This document shows positions 14,252 through 15,167 of a stretch of DNA of 15,167 nucleotides, one piece after another. The notes beneath the pieces were generated by a model. The model saw only the letters and a list, made by a program, of their open reading frames with translations. It ran no database searches and was not told where the DNA came from. The stretch is from contig JAEXZL010000163.1 in NCBI GenBank assembly GCA_023451395.1, positions 1 to 15,167 on the forward strand. The letters run 5' to 3'. The position numbers were made by a program, and so were the translations under genes. The stretch's first letter is position 1. Each line of letters opens with the position of its first letter. This DNA comes from Bacillota bacterium (GTDB lineage Bacteria > Bacillota > Clostridia > Clostridiales > Clostridiaceae).

Positions 14252-15167
14252 TTGGATTTTAGTCAAGAAGTAAACAGAGAAAGAGATCTGGAGCTTTTAA
14301 AACTTCAGAGCACTATAGCTCTTATTAACAATGAAATTATGAACTACTTAAGTAAGAGGAAGAATATAAGTGAGTATATCTTAGATTATAGAAAAAAGGT
14401 TTTAGAAGAGCTTAGGGACGATGAGGATAAGGTAGCAGAATATTTTGATCATGAGCGCTATATTAAGGAAGAAGCATACAGTACTATAGACAGAAGGCTT
14501 AAGGAACTGACCACCCTAAAGGAAAGTCCGTATTTTGGTAGGATAAACTTTATAGATAAGGAATATGAAGATGAGGAAGAAATCTATATAGGACGTTTCG
14601 GACTAACTCCTGAGGGGAGCTTTGAACCATCAATTGTAGACTGGAGGGCTCCTGTGGCATCGCTTTTTTATAAGGGGAGCTTAGGAGCTGCAGAATACAA
14701 TTCGCCTTCTGGAAGTGTTCCAGTAGATATAGCTGCTAGAAGGCAGTATATAATCAAGAAATCTAAGTTTATAGGGATGTTTGATTCTGCTATAGATGTT
14801 AAGGATGAAATATTACAGATGGTTTTAAGCTCTAATTCCGGAGAAAAGTTAAAGGATATAATCATGACTCTTCAAGAGGAACAAGACGAGATAATAAGAC
14901 AGCCCAGGGAGGTTTCTGTGATAGTTAATGGGGTTGCTGGCAGTGGGAAAACAACCATTGCTCTTCATAGAGTTGCCTATCTTCTTTATAATTATAGAGA
15001 AATTCTAAAGGATAGGGTACTTATTATAGGACCAAATGATATCTTTTTAGAATATATTTCTGCAGTGCTTCCAACTTTAGGAGAAACTGGAGTTAAGCAA
15101 AATACCTTCTTTAAATTTGCCAGGGAGCTCTTAGAGGTTCAGGGAGTTATGGACTTTAGTACTTATG
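14252..15167 (+). CDS. helD: HelD-like UvrD/Rep-family helicase, N-terminal part
   Basis: A frame opens at TTG 14252 and stays open to the window edge, giving 305 residues without a stop; the C-terminal half lies outside. Residues about 1-110 are highly charged and helical, consistent with the long N-terminal coiled-coil arm of HelD. Next come PYFGRINF, EIYIGRFGL and SIVDWRAPVASLFY, which I recognise from HelD-family proteins, then TLQEEQDEIIR and a Walker A motif GVAGSGKTT (227-235) followed by IALHRVAYLLY. HelD is a superfamily 1 helicase-like ATPase that binds RNA polymerase and frees it from stalled nucleic-acid complexes. A general UvrD-like helicase or helicase IV is the alternative, but the motifs upstream of Walker A favour HelD. 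The TTG start has an excellent SD, and the ftsH hairpin separates it from the gene before. Confidence 0.82.
   Translation, partial: MDFSQEVNRERDLELLKLQSTIALINNEIMNYLSKRKNISEYILDYRKKVLEELRDDEDKVAEYFDHERYIKEEAYSTIDRRLKELTTLKESPYFGRINFIDKEYEDEEEIYIGRFGLTPEGSFEPSIVDWRAPVASLFYKGSLGAAEYNSPSGSVPVDIAARRQYIIKKSKFIGMFDSAIDVKDEILQMVLSSNSGEKLKDIIMTLQEEQDEIIRQPREVSVIVNGVAGSGKTTIALHRVAYLLYNYREILKDRVLIIGPNDIFLEYISAVLPTLGETGVKQNTFFKFARELLEVQGVMDFSTY

Noticed and set aside
1..15167. A novel defence, mobile or biosynthetic system
   Set aside because: Every long frame belongs to a known housekeeping, transport or wall family, and no mobile-element genes, CRISPR-like repeats or unusual clusters were seen.

Overview
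This window reads as ordinary chromosomal sequence from a low-GC, Gram-positive anaerobe of the Clostridium type. The evidence is A/T-rich codon use, strong AGGAGG-type ribosome binding sites, a YesN-type response regulator, a DapF/LysA meso-diaminopimelate pathway with an L-box lysine riboswitch, a membrane-anchored SipS-like signal peptidase and a HelD-family helicase. Every supported gene is on the + strand, and genes are separated by clear stem-loops. I found no transposase, integrase, CRISPR array, phage gene, tRNA or rRNA.

Region 1 (1-4994) is a sugar-uptake locus. The C-terminal part of a receiver-AraC response regulator enters from the left edge and ends at a strong terminator (1119-1153). 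A regulatory gap follows, then mglB-mglA-mglC, a complete galactose/glucose ABC importer: lipoprotein binding protein, double ATPase and permease. A perfect 10-bp stem-loop lies between mglB and mglA, and a long terminator follows mglC. Region 2 (4995-6101) is a single-gene unit for a D-2-hydroxyacid dehydrogenase with its own promoter and a 3' hairpin.

Region 3 (6102-9915) concerns the cell wall and lysine. A membrane-anchored N-acetylmuramoyl-L-alanine amidase is closely followed by dapF, which probably starts at TTG. A 380-base non-coding stretch then holds a lysine riboswitch whose antiterminator and terminator helices can be read directly, and lysA follows. Because the riboswitch sits between dapF and lysA, lysine can shut off conversion of meso-DAP to lysine while leaving meso-DAP production for peptidoglycan untouched.

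Region 4 (9916-14230) has an extended -10 promoter, a small DUF3006-like protein overlapping a type I signal peptidase gene, a PepV-like dipeptidase and an FtsH-family membrane protease. Region 5 (14231-15167) is the start of a HelD-like helicase gene with a TTG start, cut off by the right edge. The common theme of regions 3-5 is envelope and housekeeping functions.

I did not find a previously undescribed system here. The most informative signals are the lysine riboswitch and its switching helices, the stem-loop inside the mgl operon, the mgl control region, and two non-ATG starts that are easy to miss.
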